Part shown: piece after piece, positions 10,199-18,371 of the stretch | How positions within the stretch are numbered: the first letter of the stretch is position 1 | Layout of the letters: each line of letters starts with the position of its first letter | Source of the DNA: Alphaproteobacteria bacterium | Lineage (GTDB): Bacteria; Pseudomonadota; Alphaproteobacteria; Rhodobacterales; Rhodobacteraceae | DNA length: 35,227 bases | Assembly: GCA_029289325.1 (NCBI GenBank) | Contig: JARFTV010000038.1 | Coordinates: 1-35,227 of the forward strand | Direction of reading: 5' to 3' | Made by a program: the position numbers and the translations under genes | Notes under the pieces: generated by a model | Seen by the model: only the letters and a program-made list of their open reading frames with translations | Database searches by the model: none | What the model was told of the DNA's origin: nothing

Positions 10199-11311
10199 TC
10201 AGCCGCCCAGTTCCCGCTCCAGCCGCGCCATGAGTTCATCCGCCGGGGCCAGCATGCCCCGGACCAGCTCGGAGTTCTGTCCCGTCACCCGCAGATAGGT
10301 CGCAACGGCCGAGAACCGCCCCAGCGCCATATAGCTCGCCGCACCATCCCCGAGATTGACCTGCGCGATGGCCGACATGAAGCACATCCCGGCCTCGACC
10401 TCGGCCAGCAGGACCGGATTGGCGTTCAACCTCGGATAGGCTTCGAACCCCTCTGCCATCTGCGCCAGAACGCGCCGGGCCAGGGCGAGCCCCGCCTCGT
10501 AATGCCGCTGGTTGATGAGCGTGGCGCAGGCATGGTAGACCGCCCCGAGATCGGGATAGCGCGACAGATCCAGCGATCCGTCCATTTCCCCATCCAGCAC
10601 CGCAGGCCGATGCGCCAGATCGGCCGAGGGCGCGTTCTCACGGGTGTAAAGCCGGATCGCCTGCCAGGCCGCCTTGCCCGCAGCACTTTTCGCTGCGCGA
10701 CCCAGCGTGAAGTCCAGCAACTGGCCCGCGAAATCCTCGGCATTACGGCTGGCCTTTTCATAACTGACGAACAGCACGGGGGCAGAGGTCCGCTCGATCA
10801 GCGCAAGCGAGGCCGCGTAAAGCGTCAGGGCCTGGCGGGTTTTCCTCAGATAGAATTCAGGTTCTTCGGCCTTCTTCAGCGACCGCCGGCCCTCGATCCG
10901 CTCCCGCATCGCGGCGGCGGTGATATCCCGCGTAACCAGAATGAACCGCGGGTTCACCAGCGCCGGCAACAGCTCCTCGACATAGAGCGCGGACAGCGGG
11001 TCCTTCCATCCCCAGACCGCATGGCTCGCGTTGCGCGCGTCGATCGTGCGGCGGATGGCGTCCAGATACCCGGCCCGCCGGGGCCCATCGGCCAGAGCCG
11101 CCAGATCGCCCTTGTGGCAGGTAAAGGCGAGATCCTCATTGTTCGCCTGGTCGATCTCCTCGCCCATGAAGACCCCGGCAAGGCGCAGCGCCCCCGCGAT
11201 CAGCGAGGTTCCTCCCCTTGGCGCGCCCAGCACGACAAAGGTCCGGCGCGCGGCCGGTGCAGTGCTGGGGCGAATGGAGAACCCCGCCTTGCTGTTCTTG
11301 CGCTGCAGCAT
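10199..11311 (-). CDS. Sulfotransferase-like protein with C-terminal helical extension
   Basis: 370 residues from the ATG at 11311, which has AAAGGGG upstream; a longer frame would overlap the divergent gene. The nucleotide-binding loop typical of PAPS-dependent sulfotransferases is APRGGTS (about 30-36). It is followed by GALRLAGVFMGEEID, VWGWKDPLSALY, and PRFILVTRDITAAAMRERI, where the Arg would contact the 3'-phosphate. Residues beyond about 240 (YHACATLINQRHYEAGLALARRVL) form a helical, TPR-like extension shared with the divergent paralogue. Sulfotransferases of this group commonly modify surface glycans or lipids. The acceptor is unknown. Next to a glycosyltransferase, surface polysaccharide decoration is likely (inference). 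Confidence 0.8.
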   Translation of the reverse strand: MLQRKNSKAGFSIRPSTAPAARRTFVVLGAPRGGTSLIAGALRLAGVFMGEEIDQANNEDLAFTCHKGDLAALADGPRRAGYLDAIRRTIDARNASHAVWGWKDPLSALYVEELLPALVNPRFILVTRDITAAAMRERIEGRRSLKKAEEPEFYLRKTRQALTLYAASLALIERTSAPVLFVSYEKASRNAEDFAGQLLDFTLGRAAKSAAGKAAWQAIRLYTRENAPSADLAHRPAVLDGEMDGSLDLSRYPDLGAVYHACATLINQRHYEAGLALARRVLAQMAEGFEAYPRLNANPVLLAEVEAGMCFMSAIAQVNLGDGAASYMALGRFSAVATYLRVTGQNSELVRGMLAPADELMARLERELGG

Positions 11312-11459
11312 CTTCACCCCTTTGATTGACTCGGACAGCCCTTCAAAACTCCTGTGGTTGTAGACGCGCACCTCGGCAAGGGCAAGGAAGCCCCGGACCG
11401 GGAAGAGACCGCAATCAAAGTTGCGTTGCATCTCCGGCATTGCTACTCAACCAGAAGGA
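11312..11459. promoter_or_regulatory. Divergent intergenic region of the sulfotransferase pair
   Basis: 148 bp between the two divergent starts. It holds a 9-bp exact inverted repeat, CTTTGATTG (11320-11328) and CAATCAAAG (11412-11420). No clear -35/-10 pair was assigned; shared control is inferred from layout only. Confidence 0.3.
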
Positions 11460-12602
11460 ATGCTTGGGGGTGTGCAAGTGGCCGGTGAACGGATTAACAG
11501 TTGCGGGTTCTTCGTGGGCAAGACGGCGCAGCTTGGATCGCCCCGCACCTATGTCGTCCTTGGCGTTCCCCGCGGCGGCACCTCGATGTGCGCCGGCGCG
11601 CTTCGTCTTGCCGGAATCCACATGGGCGCGGAGATCACCGTCAACACCAACGAGGACCGGGATTTCGTGGCGCATGGCGGCGATATCGCCCTGTTCGACC
11701 ATCCCGAGGGCCAGGAGAAGTACGTGGCGCAGCTCCGCGAGGTCATCGCGACCAGGAACGGCTCGCATGAGGTCTGGGGCTGGAAGGACCCGGTCAGCGC
11801 CCTGTATCTGGACCGGATTCTCGGCGACCTGCGCAATCCGCACCTGATCCTGATCATGCGGGATTCGGCCGCCGTGGCCATGCGGGAATGGGTCGCCCTG
11901 CCGCAAAGCCATCTCGGCGATGTCAGCCCGAACTTCTACTTCGATCACCTGGAGCGGACGGTTCACCTCTATTCCCGCGCCATCGAGACCGTAAGATCCA
12001 GTGGCCTGCCCGGCCTTGTCCTCAGCTACGAGCGGTGTCTGCGTCAGCCCGGGGATTTTGCCCGCCGCATCCTTGCCTTCACCGGCGCGGCCGAGCGGCC
12101 GGATGCGGACGATCTGGCGGCGCGGATCGCGGGCTATGTCACCCCGGATGCCGTCACAGGCCGCCTCACCCCTACCCAGAACAACGAGATCCCCGCGCGC
12201 TCGCTACGCAACGACCTGTCCTTCTACGGCAGCCTGGACGACGCCTATCGTGCCTGCGCCACTCTGGTGAACACGCGCGAATATTCCGACGCCCTGACCC
12301 TCAGCTCCAGCATCCTGGCGGCAGGGATGGGGGGTCAGCGCGTCGCGCCGCAGTTTGTGGTGCCCGCCCAGCGTTTCGCGGGGATCGAGGGCGGGCTGCG
12401 CTTCATCCGTGCCGTGGCCTTCACCAACACGGGAGAGCCGGTGCGCGCCCTGAACGAAGTCCTGCATTTCAACACCACCCGCGCGTTCCTGGCCAAGAAC
12501 GGGATTGCCGACCCGATGGTCGAAAATCTTTGCGAACCGGTGGAGCGCCTGCAGCAGACGCTGGAAACCACGCTCTTCGGGGCAAAGGCCGTGGCCTCCT
12601 GA
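11460..12602 (+). CDS. Sulfotransferase-like protein, paralogue of the divergent neighbour
   Basis: 380 residues from the ATG at 11460; GTG codons at 11472 or 11478 are alternative starts with better spacing from AGAAGGA. The 5'-phosphosulfate loop is VPRGGTS (about 36-42), followed by GALRLAGIHMGAEI, VWGWKDPVSALY, and PHLILIMRDSAAVAMREW. The C-terminal part carries the same extension as its neighbour (YRACATLVNTREYSDALTLS), and the two proteins clearly derive from a gene duplication. Probable role: PAPS-dependent sulfation of a surface saccharide or lipid; acceptor unknown. Its stop lies 13 bp from the convergent glycosyltransferase gene. Confidence 0.8.
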   Translation: MLGGVQVAGERINSCGFFVGKTAQLGSPRTYVVLGVPRGGTSMCAGALRLAGIHMGAEITVNTNEDRDFVAHGGDIALFDHPEGQEKYVAQLREVIATRNGSHEVWGWKDPVSALYLDRILGDLRNPHLILIMRDSAAVAMREWVALPQSHLGDVSPNFYFDHLERTVHLYSRAIETVRSSGLPGLVLSYERCLRQPGDFARRILAFTGAAERPDADDLAARIAGYVTPDAVTGRLTPTQNNEIPARSLRNDLSFYGSLDDAYRACATLVNTREYSDALTLSSSILAAGMGGQRVAPQFVVPAQRFAGIEGGLRFIRAVAFTNTGEPVRALNEVLHFNTTRAFLAKNGIADPMVENLCEPVERLQQTLETTLFGAKAVAS

Positions 12603-12615
12603 CAGGAGGGGCTGG

Positions 12616-15135
12616 CTACAGCGCCGTGCGCTGCACCTGCACGGCCTCGATATGCAGCCGCGCCAGCATCGGATCGCCGCCGCAGGCCGCGACCTCGGCC
12701 AACCAGGCCCGCGCATCCGGCCCCGCCGCGTTCTTGCGGCAGAAGTCGGCCTTCAGGAAGGGGAAGCCCGCCCGCATCAGTTCGCGCCAGAGGTGATGCG
12801 TCGGGTTGAAGGTCGGACGGATCTCGCCATCCGCGCCGGTCAATTCGGCCAGCGGGAACAGGCACTGCGATTTCAGGCCGGCCAGCTGTTCGCAGACATT
12901 GCGGAAGAAGACTTCGTACAGGAAGATCGCGGCGGTCTTGTCGGTCGCATCGACGACCGTCTCAAGAAAGGACCGAACCACCGGATTGGCCAGCCCGTCC
13001 CGTTTCAGGCCCCAGAAGAAACTCTGGAAATGCGGATTGGCAAAGTCGGATTCCGTCAGGAAGAACAGCGGCTCCGGCGCCTGGACGATCCGCTGGACAA
13101 CACGGTCGAAGCCTCCGAACGGTCCGACGAGGCTGTCATTGGTGAACAGCACAAGCTCGGCCTGCCACAACGACGGCAACCGCGCCAGCGCATCGCGCCA
13201 GGCCCCGAAATCCAATCCCATGTTGTCGCGCAGGATGACGACCCGCGCCAAATCAAGCGCCTCGGGCGGAAGACGGTGCGGGCCGGTCTCGTTCAGGATC
13301 AGGACGGTCTGGAACCCCTGCGCCTTCAGCGCGGCCAGATACTCCAACGTATAGGGCAAAAGCCGCCCATCCGGCGCGAAGGAGACGAAAAGGCAGACCC
13401 GCTGCCCCGACAGGTCGGCCCCCGCCTCGCCATGGATCGTCATCCGCGCCTTGCGATCTGCCAGCTGGACGGGACCGGGGCAGTACCGCTCCAGCGTCTC
13501 GAAACGGCGCCGGGTGAAGTCAAGCTGCGGGTGCAGTGCCGCCGCACATTCGGCCGAGAGATAGCGCAAGGCGGTATGACGCTCGTACAGCAGCAGCCGC
13601 GCCTCACGCGAACGTTCGGCGCGCCGCTCGGCCGAGAGGCTGCCGCCCCGGGCGTGCCCGACGAAACAGTCCTCCGCCACGCGCAGCTCATAGCCCGCGT
13701 CCAAGGCACGCAACGACAGATCCTGAAACTCGCCATAGCCGTTCGGGAACAGCTCCACATCCAGCCCGCCCAGCGCGTCATGGATCTTCCGATCGACCAG
13801 CACACAGAAACCATGGACCAGCGCGGTGCCGGGCGAGTCAAAGACCTTCAGAAGCTGCAACCGTTCCTGCAGCCGCCGCATTTCGACGGCCGAGGGCATG
13901 GGGTTCGACGCATAATTCCCCGTCGCATCAAAGACCTCGCCCAGGCTTTGCCAACCGGCATTGTTCGACCAGGGCCCTACCATCGCCACCCGCCCCGAGG
14001 CGGGCATCGCCGCCCCCAGCCGCTCCAGCCAGCCCTCTCCGACGATGCAGTCGCTGTTCAGCGCGACGAACCGCCGGGCCGCGCTTTCCGCTACGCCCAG
14101 TGCCACCGATCGGGTAAATCCGGACGGTCTCCGCGTTCGCACCAGTCGGATATCGGGACGGCCCTTCGCCACCTCCCGCAGCCACTTCCGTGTCGGCCCC
14201 GAAGAGCCGTCATCCACCAGAATGATCTGCCCCAGCGTCGGCGTCCGGTGTCGCTCCACGCTTTCAAGGCAGGCTTTCAGATGGGACAGCCCGTCATGCA
14301 CCGGGATGATCACATCGGTGACCGGCAGGTTCCGCCGCCGCACCCTGGGGGCCGGGCGGGTCCGCGGCACCGGCAGGCCCACGCCGGTCACGAACTCGGC
14401 CACCCTCTCGGCCGGGGCCGAGGCCACAAACTCCGCATAGATGCGCCTGAATGCCTTTAGGGGCGCGGGCAGTGTCGGGAAAGCCTCTGCCAGGCGCGCC
14501 GCCAGCACCAGCGCCGCCTCGTGATCACCAAGCTCACGGTTGACCTCGCATTCCAGCAGCCCGACCTCACCCAGCTTGGCCCCCCGGTCATGCAGCCAGG
14601 CGAGATCCGCAATCGCCTCTGTCGGCCGCCCCAGCCGGATCAGCGCCGAGGCGCGGACAAGCCGCATGTCCACCGGATCCGACGTCTGGCGCAGCGCCTC
14701 TTCGGCTTGGGCCAGTGCCTGCGCCGGGCAGTCGGCGGCAAGATAGGCTATCGCCAGCGAGGCATGGGCGGCCGCGAAGTCGGGTTCGATGTCCAGCGCG
14801 GAGTGATAGCAGCGGATCGCCTGGGCAAGCCTGCCCTGCCGATAGCGCGCGGTGCCAAGTCCCAGATGGCCCTCCGCTTTCCCAGGGTCCCGGCGCAGGG
14901 CGGTGGCCCACCAATCCTCGGCCTCGTCATGGCGCTCCATCGCCAGTGCGGACTGCCCAAGGGCGGCATACAGAGCATAGGATCGAAGCCCCGCCCGCTT
15001 TGCCCGCAGAAGGACGGCACGGGCAAGCCCCGCCTGCCCCGCCGCCAGATACTCTTCGGCTTGAACAAGGGGATCAGACGCAAGGGGATCGGACGCAGGC
15101 GCCTGTGCCCGCGCTCTTGCAATGTGAGCGACCAT
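12616..15135 (-). CDS. Multidomain glycosyltransferase: TPR + GT2 + RgpF-like domain
   Basis: 839 residues in three modules. Residues about 25-230 are tetratricopeptide repeats (e.g. LGLGTARYRQGRLAQAIRCY, FAAAHASLAIAYLAADCPAQAL). Residues about 270-500 are a family 2 glycosyltransferase: VTDVIIPVHDGL, the metal-site region ILVDDGSSG, RFVALNSDCIVGEGWLERL, and the acceptor region YGEFQDLSLRALDAGYEL. Residues about 560-780 resemble the rhamnan synthesis protein F domain (CLFVSFAPDGRLLPYTLEYL, NMGLDFGAWRDAL, LVLFTNDSLVGPFG). The protein has no membrane segment and would act at the cytoplasmic face on polysaccharide or glycan assembly. The nearby sulfotransferase-like genes suggest a sulfated surface glycan (inference). 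Donor and acceptor sugars are unknown. Confidence 0.9.
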   Translation of the reverse strand: MVAHIARARAQAPASDPLASDPLVQAEEYLAAGQAGLARAVLLRAKRAGLRSYALYAALGQSALAMERHDEAEDWWATALRRDPGKAEGHLGLGTARYRQGRLAQAIRCYHSALDIEPDFAAAHASLAIAYLAADCPAQALAQAEEALRQTSDPVDMRLVRASALIRLGRPTEAIADLAWLHDRGAKLGEVGLLECEVNRELGDHEAALVLAARLAEAFPTLPAPLKAFRRIYAEFVASAPAERVAEFVTGVGLPVPRTRPAPRVRRRNLPVTDVIIPVHDGLSHLKACLESVERHRTPTLGQIILVDDGSSGPTRKWLREVAKGRPDIRLVRTRRPSGFTRSVALGVAESAARRFVALNSDCIVGEGWLERLGAAMPASGRVAMVGPWSNNAGWQSLGEVFDATGNYASNPMPSAVEMRRLQERLQLLKVFDSPGTALVHGFCVLVDRKIHDALGGLDVELFPNGYGEFQDLSLRALDAGYELRVAEDCFVGHARGGSLSAERRAERSREARLLLYERHTALRYLSAECAAALHPQLDFTRRRFETLERYCPGPVQLADRKARMTIHGEAGADLSGQRVCLFVSFAPDGRLLPYTLEYLAALKAQGFQTVLILNETGPHRLPPEALDLARVVILRDNMGLDFGAWRDALARLPSLWQAELVLFTNDSLVGPFGGFDRVVQRIVQAPEPLFFLTESDFANPHFQSFFWGLKRDGLANPVVRSFLETVVDATDKTAAIFLYEVFFRNVCEQLAGLKSQCLFPLAELTGADGEIRPTFNPTHHLWRELMRAGFPFLKADFCRKNAAGPDARAWLAEVAACGGDPMLARLHIEAVQVQRTAL

Positions 15136-15212
15136 GGATCAACCAGTGGCGTAAACGCCTGTAACGGGATGCCACACGGGACTGCCATCACGCCCCGCGC
15201 CGCGATCAGGAC

Positions 15213-15232
15213 GGGCGCCGCCAGCGGCGCCC
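15213..15232 (-). terminator. Hairpin downstream of small secreted protein gene
   Basis: Perfect 8-bp stem GGGCGCCG/CGGCGCCC with loop CCAG, seven bases beyond the stop of the leftward gene. There is no U-run, so it may act with Rho or as a 3' stabiliser. Confidence 0.45.
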
Positions 15233-15238
15233 CGAGGG

Positions 15239-15568
15239 TCAGCAAACGCTCTTGATATCCGCCCAGCCAGCCGAGAACTGCGGACGGCTGTTCAGGAAAT
15301 CGTATGTCAGCGTGATCGCGCTCTGGTCGAAGGTATAGCCGACGCCCGCATCAATCCCCCAGTAGCCGTCAAAGAAATAGGTCGCGCCAACGGCGCCGAC
15401 AACCTCCTCCGGCTGATCCGAGGACAGGACCTTTCCCGTCAGACCCAAGGCGGGCTTTTCCCCGCCGCCAAAGTTTACGGACAAGCCCAACATGACCGTG
15501 GGATCGGCGAAGGTCGGGCTGGAAAGCAGCAGCGTAAGAAGTGCTGTGGAGCCCGCAAGTTTCTTCAT
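15239..15568 (-). CDS. Small secreted protein, possible outer-membrane beta-strand protein
   Basis: 109 residues. A clear Sec signal peptide (MKKLAGSTALLTLLLSS, cleavage after TFA) precedes about 88 residues with alternating beta character: TVMLGLSVNFGG, ALGLTGKVLSSD, VVGAVGATYFFDGYWGIDAGVGYTF and SAITLTYDFL. It is too short for a full 8-stranded barrel, and it ends in a lone Cys (SVC) with no aromatic C-terminal residue. It may be a small periplasmic or phage-cargo-type beta protein. I do not recognise a named family. It has its own promoter-like sequence upstream (15603-15630) and a good GAGG ribosome-binding site, so it is probably a monocistronic gene. Confidence 0.75.
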   Translation of the reverse strand: MKKLAGSTALLTLLLSSPTFADPTVMLGLSVNFGGGEKPALGLTGKVLSSDQPEEVVGAVGATYFFDGYWGIDAGVGYTFDQSAITLTYDFLNSRPQFSAGWADIKSVC

Positions 15569-15602
15569 AACAATTTACCTCACATCCATTACGTGTGCCA
15601 GC

Positions 15603-15630
15603 ATCCTAGATACAACCGGGCGCAAGTCAA
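15603..15630 (-). promoter_or_regulatory. Sigma-70-like promoter of the small secreted protein gene
   Basis: On the minus strand, TTGACT (15630-15625) and TAGGAT (15608-15603) are separated by 16 bp. The -10 lies 34 bp before the start codon. The rest of the 235-bp gap to the GST gene shows nothing assignable. Confidence 0.5.
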
Positions 15631-15803
15631 TTCGACGCCGGTCAAATTACAACCGAAAGTTTAAACGAGTCCCGCACTTGCACCATTTTCGCAACAGCCG
15701 TCCGGCCGCCGGAAGGGCCACCGCCGCTCCTGGCAAAGTGGCAGGTGCCCGGGCTGGAAAAAACCGCTAGCCCTGATGCGACGCACAACCGGAGACCGCC
15801 TGC

Positions 15804-16424
15804 ATGACCATCCGCCTCTTCTTTTCCCCCGCCTCGCCCTATGTCCGAAAGGTCATGGTCGCCGCCCATGAACGCGGGCTGGCCGACCGGATCGAGAAAC
15901 TCCCGGCCGCCGCCTCGCCGGTCAAGCGTGACGCCGCCATCCTGCGGCACAACGCTACCGGCAAGGTGCCCTGTCTCCTCTTGGCTGACGATACGCCGCT
16001 GTTCGACAGCCGCGTCATCAGCGCCTGGATCGACGCGCAGGGCGTTTCCGGCGTCGCGCTATACCCGGAAGGCGACCGCCGCTTCGCCGTACTGACGCTG
16101 GAGGCGCTTGGCGATGCGATGCTGGATGCGGCGCTCCTGCACCGCTACGAGAATGTCCTGCGGCCCGAGGACAAGCGTTGGGACGATTGGGCCCGGGGGC
16201 AGATGGAGAAGATCGACTCCGGCCTCGATGATCTGGAGGGCCGCTGGTTCGACCTCCTGGCCGAGGGTTTCCACGCAGGGGCCATCGCCGTGGCCTGCAC
16301 CCTGGGCTATCTCGACTTCCGCTTCGCCGCGAAGGACTGGCGCAGCGGCCATCCCCGGCTGGCGGGCTGGTTCGCCAAGGTCTCGGATCGCCCCTCGATG
16401 CTGGCGACGGTGCCGGTCGGCTAA
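15804..16424 (+). CDS. Glutathione S-transferase family protein
   Basis: 206 residues. The N-terminal thioredoxin-fold domain (1-80) shows FFSPASPYVRKVMVAAHERGL, where Ser replaces the usual Cys, and the glutathione-binding cis-Pro segment GKVPCLLLADDTPLFDSRVI. The all-helical C-terminal domain has the N-capping-box-like stretch AIAVACTLGYLDFRF (the usual position of a xAVADxxLG helix) and HPRLAGWFAKVSDRPSM. Substrate unknown. It stands alone on the plus strand, convergent with soxT across a hairpin. Confidence 0.92.
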   Translation: MTIRLFFSPASPYVRKVMVAAHERGLADRIEKLPAAASPVKRDAAILRHNATGKVPCLLLADDTPLFDSRVISAWIDAQGVSGVALYPEGDRRFAVLTLEALGDAMLDAALLHRYENVLRPEDKRWDDWARGQMEKIDSGLDDLEGRWFDLLAEGFHAGAIAVACTLGYLDFRFAAKDWRSGHPRLAGWFAKVSDRPSMLATVPVG

Positions 16425-16434
16425 GGCGGTCCGC

Positions 16435-16456
16435 CGGGCCGGGTCACACCGGCCCG
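16435..16456. terminator. Hairpin between convergent GST and soxT
   Basis: Perfect 8-bp stem CGGGCCGG/CCGGCCCG with a 6-nt loop GTCACA, placed 10 bp after the GST stop and 7 bp before the soxT stop. It probably serves both genes as a terminator; no T-run follows on either strand. Confidence 0.6.
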
Positions 16457-16463
16457 ACTGGGC

Positions 16464-17507
16464 TCAGGCCTCGTATCCCGCGATCAGCTGGCGCAGGCCG
16501 ACCATCGCCCCGGCGATGATCGCGGCCAGCGTCACCGGCCCCGACCAGGCCAGCGTCGCAAAGCCGGTCACGCCCTGCCCGACCGAGCAGCCCATCGCCA
16601 CCACGCCGCCGATACCCATCAACGCCGCGCCACCGACCTGCCGCCCCAGCTCGCGCGGGTCCTCGCAGGCTTCCCAGCGGAAGAGGCCGCGCAGGATCGA
16701 CCCGATCAGCGAGCCAACCATCACCCCCACGACCGAGCCGACCGAGAAGGTGATCCCCCCGGCGGTGGAGGTCATCAGGAAGAGCAGCGTCCGCCCGACG
16801 GGGGCCGTGTAGGACGGCCCCTCGACCGTCACCTCGCCCAGGCTCTCGGCCGCCAGCCACGAGGTGCCCAGGAAACACCAGGCGACCGCCAGCCCCGCCG
16901 CCACGCCCCAGCCGATCTGGCGCGGACTTTCCCGCAGGCCGCGCCAGGCCAGGCCCCAGACCAGAAACCCGCCGGCGATGACCAGGATCACCGCGACGGG
17001 GGGCAGGCCCAGCTGGCCCAGGTCATGCAGGATCCCCTGCGGCCCCACCGCCTCGGGTTGCGGGAACAGCATCACCCGCAGCGGGGCCAGCGGTCCCGAC
17101 AGGGCGATGAAGCCGAAGATCCCCATCACCACCACCACGACCAGCGACCGCAGGTCGCCGCCGCCGAACCGCACCAGCGCACCGAAACCGCAATTGCCCG
17201 CCAGCGCCATGCCATAGCCGAACACCAGCCCGCCGACGATGGAGCCGAGCGCGTTCCACTTGATCGCGTGGTAGAACGTCCCGCCCAGATCGATCACCCC
17301 GGCCAGCGCGCCAAGCTGCGTCGCAAGGATCGCCACGCCCAAGACCAGACCCCAAAGCCGGATCCGCGTCGGATCGCGCCCGTAGACCGCGGATTCCAGC
17401 GCGCCAAGCGTGCAGAAATCCCCCAACCGCGCCGCAAGCCCCAGGACCACGCCCCCTGTCAGCCCCACCAGGGCCGCCAGCACTCCGATCGGAACCGTCT
17501 CCAGCAT
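16464..17507 (-). CDS. soxT: SoxT, YeeE/YedE-family sulfur-compound transporter
   Basis: 347 residues, an integral membrane protein with about ten hydrophobic segments. YeeE/YedE proteins (TsuA) import thiosulfate using three conserved cysteines. Matching sites here are C32 (ARLGDFCTLGALES), C106 (GMALAGNCGFGALVRFGGG), and the Cys in MGCSVGQGVTGFATL near residue 307. In Pseudaminobacter and Paracoccus sox clusters the protein in this position is SoxT, thought to move a sulfur compound into the cytoplasm where it acts as inducer for SoxR. It is the last gene of the leftward soxS-soxR-soxT run, beginning 18 bp after the soxR stop with a GGAGGA ribosome-binding site. A second member of the family lies at 27986-29053. 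Confidence 0.92.
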   Translation of the reverse strand: MLETVPIGVLAALVGLTGGVVLGLAARLGDFCTLGALESAVYGRDPTRIRLWGLVLGVAILATQLGALAGVIDLGGTFYHAIKWNALGSIVGGLVFGYGMALAGNCGFGALVRFGGGDLRSLVVVVVMGIFGFIALSGPLAPLRVMLFPQPEAVGPQGILHDLGQLGLPPVAVILVIAGGFLVWGLAWRGLRESPRQIGWGVAAGLAVAWCFLGTSWLAAESLGEVTVEGPSYTAPVGRTLLFLMTSTAGGITFSVGSVVGVMVGSLIGSILRGLFRWEACEDPRELGRQVGGAALMGIGGVVAMGCSVGQGVTGFATLAWSGPVTLAAIIAGAMVGLRQLIAGYEA

Positions 17508-17525
17508 CCGTCCTCCTTGGGCTGT

Positions 17526-17957
17526 TCAGCCCTCATCCGGTCCGTAAAGCCGCGCCAGCACCTCGATCACCGCGGTGACCTTGGGGTCCAGCAGGGAATA
17601 GAAGATCGCCTGTCCTTCGCGCCGGGCGCTGACCATGCCCTCAAGCCGCAACCGCGCGAGTTGCTGGCTGACGATGGCCTGACGGGCGGACAGAAGGTTC
17701 TCAAGCTCGGTCACGCTTTTCGGGCCGGTCCGCAGGTGGCACAGGATCGCCAGCCGCCCGTCATGCCCCATGGCCTTCAGCAGCGTCGCAGCCTTTTCGG
17801 CGCGCGCAACCAGCCCCTCAAGTTCGGGATGCGCGTCGGAGGCCGCTTCCTCTGCGCCTTCATCGTGAAGCTGTTTCTCCGCTGCCAAAGCCCCGCCCCG
17901 GATTGTCCGTCCCCCGTTATTGCGTCTCCCTTCCGCAAAGGGCAACCCACCTGTCAC
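17526..17957 (-). CDS. soxR: SoxR, ArsR-family repressor of the sox genes
   Basis: 143 residues from a GTG start at 17957. The start is uncertain: the first 45 or so residues are low in structure, and a TTG near 17888 is possible. The winged helix is TELENLLSARQAIVSQQLARLRLEGMVSARREGQAIFYSLLD, close to the BigR/SqrR/YgaV persulfide-sensing group. One conserved cysteine is present (C73, LAILCHL). The second, expected in the C-terminal helix (LYxLYC type), is absent: the sequence reads ARLYGPDEG. SoxR of Paracoccus represses sox genes by binding the soxS-soxV and soxW-soxX gaps; matching AT-rich inverted repeats are seen in both gaps here. It lies 41 bp after soxS and is co-oriented with it. 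Confidence 0.9.
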   Translation of the reverse strand: MTGGLPFAEGRRNNGGRTIRGGALAAEKQLHDEGAEEAASDAHPELEGLVARAEKAATLLKAMGHDGRLAILCHLRTGPKSVTELENLLSARQAIVSQQLARLRLEGMVSARREGQAIFYSLLDPKVTAVIEVLARLYGPDEG

Positions 17958-17998
17958 CCCCGCCCCGCGCTTTGTCCGCGCAGCGCGGCGCTGCGGCC

Positions 17999-18370
17999 TC
18001 AGTCCTGGTCTCCGCCCTGTCCAGCCCGCGCGACCAGCTGCGCCAGCATGGGCCAGAAGAAATCCTCGCCCGGATAGCCCGAGATCCTGCCCGTCTCCAC
18101 CCCGTCCTCGACCAACACGAACGTCGGGGTGAAGACCGGGGGCGAGACCAGACTGATCCCCTCGGGCAGCGGGTCACGCAGCTGCAACCGGCGTAGCGGG
18201 GCCGCCTTGCCCTCCTCGGTCAGCGGATATTCCGGCGCGACCTCGGCGTTCCAGGCCGCGCAATAGATGCAGCCCGGCTGTTCGAACATCAGAAGCTCCA
18301 GCTCGCCTGCCGATGCCATGATCGACGACGCCAGCAGAAACACCGGGGCAAGACGGCGGAGACAAGCCAA
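17999..18370 (-). CDS. soxS: SoxS, periplasmic thioredoxin
   Basis: 123 residues from a TTG start at 18370, preceded by AAGG; no in-frame ATG or GTG gives a full signal peptide. The leader is MACLRRLAPVFLLASSIMASA, with cleavage before GELE. The redox motif is PGCIYC (C34, C37) in FEQPGCIYCAAW, as in Paracoccus SoxS, and the cis-Pro region is FTPTFVLVEDG. SoxS keeps the SoxYZ carrier active in the periplasm, drawing electrons from SoxV. It is divergent from soxV; the 83-bp gap carries the putative SoxR operator. The -35-like TTGACA of soxV lies directly beside its start codon. Confidence 0.9.
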   Translation of the reverse strand: MACLRRLAPVFLLASSIMASAGELELLMFEQPGCIYCAAWNAEVAPEYPLTEEGKAAPLRRLQLRDPLPEGISLVSPPVFTPTFVLVEDGVETGRISGYPGEDFFWPMLAQLVARAGQGGDQD

Positions 18371-18371
18371 G

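Noticed and set aside
17519-17532. GGGCTG-TT-CAGCCC palindrome at the soxR stop
   Set aside because: A short repeat overlapping coding sequence and directly before the soxT ribosome-binding site; no separate function can be supported.
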